From an uncultured Treponema sp. (GTDB taxonomy: Bacteria; Spirochaetota; Spirochaetia; Treponematales; Treponemataceae), in the NCBI GenBank assembly GCA_946611835.1, contig CAMOEE010000109.1, positions 1 through 8,441 of the forward strand: DNA of 8,441 nucleotides, given 5' to 3'. Below, piece by piece: positions 6,267 through 8,441 of the stretch. Positions within the stretch are counted from its first letter, which is position 1. Each line of letters starts with the position of its first letter. A model generated the notes under the pieces. The model had not been told where the DNA came from and searched no databases. It saw nothing but the letters and a program-made list of their open reading frames with translations. Both the position numbers and the translations under genes were made by a program.

Positions 6267-6879
6267 TTTTATCATCGCACAGATTCAGGCTCAGAGTGGA
6301 GTGGGGCTTCTCTGCCTCGTGGCGGTCTTTTTTTATGTAGGGCTCATTACGATTGGAGGCGGTCAGGTCGGAATCACGGTCATGCAGCAGGTTCTTGTCG
6401 ATCAGTTTCATCTTCTTGATGACGCTTTTTTCTTCAACATGGTCGCTATTTCGGAAAGCACGCCAGGCCCAATCGGAATCAACATCGCGACTTACATCGG
6501 AACTGAGCTTTACGGTGTCTGGGGCGGCTTTTTCTCCACTCTTGGCGAAGTCCTTCCCTCTTTGATTTGTATCATTCTGATTGCAAAGTTTTTCGGCTCT
6601 TTCGCCGAAAAAAAAGGTGTCAAGGCGGCTTTCTCAACGCTCCGTCCTGCTGTCTCTGGTGTCGTTGCTGTTGCCGCTGTCCGAATCGTTATACTCGCTC
6701 TTTTTATTGTCAGGGAAGGCCTTTTGCTTTCTTCTCCTTCAACATGGAATGAAAATCTTCAGATTTACGGAGTGAGCGCAATCTTCTATCTTCTCTGCCT
6801 TCTCCTTCTTTTCAGGACAAAAATCCATCCAGTCTTCCTTGTGGCGGCCGGGGCAATTTTCGGCGTAATTTTCTGCTAG
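6259..6879 (+). CDS. chrA: Chromate transporter family protein, second half of a split pair
   Basis: This is a 206-aa single-domain CHR membrane protein. The signature parallels that of its partner: IGGG at 32-35 (FYVGLITIGGGQVG) and ESTPGPIGINIATYIGTE at 66-83. Hydrophobic segments follow at about 86-115, 128-150, 168-185 and 190-206. The two halves differ enough (GQATPG versus ESTPGP) to be old paralogues rather than a recent duplication. CHR half-proteins are thought to insert in opposite orientations and work as a heterodimer; this is known of the family and not shown here. Translation is probably coupled to the first gene through the overlapping ATGACTGA. The transported ion could be chromate, sulfate or another oxyanion. 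Confidence 0.9.
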   Translation: MTDFIIAQIQAQSGVGLLCLVAVFFYVGLITIGGGQVGITVMQQVLVDQFHLLDDAFFFNMVAISESTPGPIGINIATYIGTELYGVWGGFFSTLGEVLPSLICIILIAKFFGSFAEKKGVKAAFSTLRPAVSGVVAVAAVRIVILALFIVREGLLLSSPSTWNENLQIYGVSAIFYLLCLLLLFRTKIHPVFLVAAGAIFGVIFC

Positions 6880-6888
6880 ATTTTTCGC

Positions 6889-6927
6889 TTGTTTTTCTCG
6901 CAAACTGTGATAGCATTATTTTTAGGG
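6889..6927 (+). promoter_or_regulatory. Promoter and ribosome binding site of the SUMF1-domain lipoprotein gene
   Basis: TGATAGCAT (6908-6916) fits the extended -10 form. TTGTTT (6889-6894) is a possible -35 at a 16-base spacing. AGGG (6924-6927) lies seven bases before the ATG at 6935. Unlike the leaderless-looking genes nearby, 18 bases separate the -10 from the ATG, so a short leader of about 11-12 bases beginning near the AGGG is expected. Confidence 0.5.
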
Positions 6928-6934
6928 CACTTAT

Positions 6935-7825
6935 ATGAAAATTTTTAAGAATTTTGCTTTTTTTACGGTTTTGTCCGCACTTTTTGTTTCTTGTGCGACT
7001 TCTGGCGGACTTGTGCGTTTTCCCTCTGGGGAAGTCACCGTTGGTAGCGAATCGGGATATTCTGACAATCAACCCGCTCATAAAGTCAATTTGGAACACG
7101 CTTTTTTTATCTGCAATCATGAAGTCACTCAAAGCGAATACGAAAAAATTATGGGAAAGAATCCGAGTGCCTTTTCTTCCGAAGCGGCGGCGAAGGAAAA
7201 TCAGTTGAATCGACCTGTTGACAGCGTGAACTGGTTCGACGCGATTGTCTATTGCAACAAATTGAGCAAAAAAGAAAAATTAGAGCCAGTTTATTCTTTA
7301 AACGGAAACACTGACTGCGATTCTTGGGGTGAAGTTCCTTATTCTGCTTCCGACCCAAATTATTCAGCATGGCTCAACGGAGTTTCGCAAAATCTTGACA
7401 AAAATGGCTATCGTCTTCCGCTTGAATCTGAATGGGAATATGCCGCAGGTCAGAAAAATCCCGAAAATCTCTCTGAATATGCCTGGTATGAGGGAAATGC
7501 TTTTAGCAAAACACATGAAGTCAAAATGAAGAAAAAAAATGACTCGGCTTTGTTTGATATGGCAGGAAATGTCTGGGAATGGTGTTGGGATTCGTGGAAC
7601 GGAAAAACTGATTACGAAGAGCAGGCTGTTGACGAAACTGAAAACCGTGAATTTTTTGCGAAGGAAAAGCAATATATGTATGAGAACGGCAGGGTGAGAA
7701 GGGGAGGCTCTTTTTTGAATCCGTCTCCGCTTTGTGAGCCGACTTTCCGCTCTTGTTATGCTCCGTGGGTTCGTAACCGTGCGCTGGGCTTCCGTGTTGT
7801 GAGAACTGATACAAAGAAAAAGTGA
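6935..7825 (+). CDS. SUMF1/formylglycine-generating-enzyme-like domain lipoprotein
   Basis: This is a 296-aa protein with a lipoprotein signal (Lys2, Lys5, hydrophobic core, lipobox FVSC, Cys20), so it is expected to be membrane-anchored outside the cytoplasm. The rest is one SUMF1 domain (C-type-lectin-like fold). Signatures are EVTQSEYEKIMGKNPS at 63-78, PVDSVNWFDAIVYCN at 94-108, GYRLPLESEWEYAA at 158-171, MAGNVWEWCWD at 209-219, and RVRRGGSFLN...LGFRVVR at 253-290. True formylglycine-generating enzymes have two copper-binding cysteines after the RRGGS-Y-L segment. Here the first position is Asn262 and only a cysteine at the second (Cys267) remains, so sulfatase-activating oxidase activity is unlikely and no sulfatase gene is near. 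A binding or structural role is more plausible. An acidic insertion at about 226-250 precedes the last motif. A promoter with its own ribosome binding site separates it from the transporter genes. Confidence 0.9.
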   Translation: MKIFKNFAFFTVLSALFVSCATSGGLVRFPSGEVTVGSESGYSDNQPAHKVNLEHAFFICNHEVTQSEYEKIMGKNPSAFSSEAAAKENQLNRPVDSVNWFDAIVYCNKLSKKEKLEPVYSLNGNTDCDSWGEVPYSASDPNYSAWLNGVSQNLDKNGYRLPLESEWEYAAGQKNPENLSEYAWYEGNAFSKTHEVKMKKKNDSALFDMAGNVWEWCWDSWNGKTDYEEQAVDETENREFFAKEKQYMYENGRVRRGGSFLNPSPLCEPTFRSCYAPWVRNRALGFRVVRTDTKKK

Positions 7826-7871
7826 TTCTAGGAATTTTTACAGGATTTTTAGAATTTAAATTTTCCTTTTT
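7826..7871 (+). terminator. Possible weak intrinsic terminator after the SUMF1 gene
   Basis: The RNA from 7826-7837 can pair with 7843-7854 through 12 base pairs (four of them G-U) around a five-base loop, starting at the base after the stop codon. It is followed by T-rich sequence up to about 7871. The stem is AT-rich and weak, so this is a candidate only. Confidence 0.35.
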
Positions 7872-7882
7872 TGCAAATCTAA

Positions 7883-7897
7883 TGCTATAATTTAAAC
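7883..7897 (+). promoter_or_regulatory. Extended -10 promoter abutting deoD
   Basis: TGCTATAAT (7883-7891) is a perfect extended -10 (TGnTATAAT). The hexamer ends six bases before the ATG at 7898, and those six bases (TTAAAC) contain no Shine-Dalgarno. No good -35 lies 16-18 bases upstream. A leaderless transcript starting at the A of ATG is the simplest reading. Confidence 0.65.
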
Positions 7898-8441
7898 ATG
7901 AGTACACACATCAACGCGCCAGAAGGCGCAATCGCTCCCGCAGTTTTGCTCCCTGGCGACCCTTTGCGGGCAAAATTCATCGCAGAAAATTTTTTGGAAA
8001 ATGCCAGGTGCTATAACGAGGTGCGGGGCATGTTCGGCTTTACAGGCACATACAAAGGCGTTCCCGTGAGCGTTCAGGGAACCGGCATGGGCCAGCCCTC
8101 CCTTTCAATTTACGCCACCGAGCTTTTTAAATTCTACGGCGTTCAGACTGCAATCCGGGTGGGAACTTGCGGTGCGGTCAACGAGAATACAAAACTCCGT
8201 GACACAATCATCGTAAACTCTGCCTGCTCTGATTCTTCTCTCTTGAATCAGCGCTTCGGCTCCCTTCACTTCGCCCCCACGGCAAACTTTGAGCTGGTTC
8301 GGGCGGCAGATAAAATCGCTTCTGAAATGGGAATCCGCTATTCCGTAGGCTCTGTTGCTTCCAGCGATTTCTTCTACGACAAAAATGACAACTGGAAAAA
8401 GTGGGCTGAATACGGAGTTCTGGGAATCGAAATGGAAAGCG
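7898..8441 (+). CDS. deoD: Purine nucleoside phosphorylase, DeoD type (3' end beyond window)
   Basis: This enzyme phosphorolyses purine (deoxy)ribonucleosides to base plus pentose-1-phosphate in cytoplasmic nucleoside salvage. Only the first 181 residues are in the window, and the frame is still open at the last base; family members are about 235 aa. Recognisable features: HINA with His4, [10 protein letters not shown] (Gly20 and Arg24 of the phosphate site), [14 protein letters not shown] with Arg43, IRVGTCGAV with Arg87 and Thr90 (the phosphate-site Ser/Thr), and GIEMES at 176-181, matching the conserved nucleoside-binding MEM-type segment. The catalytic Asp of the enterobacterial enzyme (Asp204) lies past the window end and cannot be checked. 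The start is fixed by the family N-terminus ([12 protein letters not shown]). It is a single gene with its own promoter and no ribosome binding site. Confidence 0.95.
   Translation, partial: MSTHINAPEGAIAPAVLLPGDPLRAKFIAENFLENARCYNEVRGMFGFTGTYKGVPVSVQGTGMGQPSLSIYATELFKFYGVQTAIRVGTCGAVNENTKLRDTIIVNSACSDSSLLNQRFGSLHFAPTANFELVRAADKIASEMGIRYSVGSVASSDFFYDKNDNWKKWAEYGVLGIEMES

Noticed and set aside
5688..6879. Single chrA gene broken by a frameshift
   Set aside because: Both halves have complete CHR signatures, the second has its own ribosome binding site and start, and split CHR pairs are a known arrangement.
7364..7907. Minus-strand open frames of about 100-130 codons across the SUMF1 gene
   Set aside because: They are antisense shadows of a well-supported coding region, with no recognisable protein features or start signals.

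Overview
The window looks like chromosomal DNA of a spirochaete, most likely a host-associated Treponema with moderate GC. This is inferred from the gene styles: two lipoproteins with relaxed spirochaete-type lipoboxes, a split chromate-transporter pair, a short GH77 MalQ and a DeoD-type phosphorylase. No rRNA or marker gene confirms it. Coding density is high and no stretch above 100 bases lacks a gene or repeat. No tRNA, rRNA, CRISPR array, transposase or phage gene is visible.

Layout, left to right. Positions 1-60 are a heptad simple repeat (TTTCNNN, eight units). A 560-aa lipoprotein with an HEGWH zinc-protease-like motif (100-1782, +) converges on a minus-strand two-gene operon. That operon is a 228-aa pentapeptide-repeat protein with a Cys/His N-terminus (2357-3043), overlapping by ATGA a small metallo-beta-lactamase-fold hydrolase (1788-2360). 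A 42-bp AT-rich divergent region separates it from murI, glutamate racemase (3086-3901, +). Next come a palindromic CACAGAT repeat, malQ (3985-5610), a second copy of the same repeat, a split chromate-transporter pair (5688-6266 and 6259-6879), a SUMF1-domain lipoprotein (6935-7825), and deoD, purine nucleoside phosphorylase, cut off by the window end (7898 onward).

These are mainly housekeeping and envelope functions: D-glutamate for peptidoglycan, maltodextrin use, anion export, nucleoside salvage and two surface-type lipoproteins. They do not form one pathway.

The most interesting signals are regulatory. Three genes (the HEGWH lipoprotein, the pentapeptide gene and deoD) have an extended -10 match, TGnTAnnnT, followed by exactly six bases and then ATG, with no Shine-Dalgarno. 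murI has a -35/-10 pair with the same six-base gap. This is the arrangement expected for leaderless mRNAs. By contrast malQ, chrA2, the hydrolase and the SUMF1 gene have clear ribosome binding sites. The divergent pair also has interlocking promoters in which each -35 overlaps the other's -10. The second signal is malQ bracketed by two near-identical palindromes built from CACAGAT units. No complete new multi-gene system is evident.
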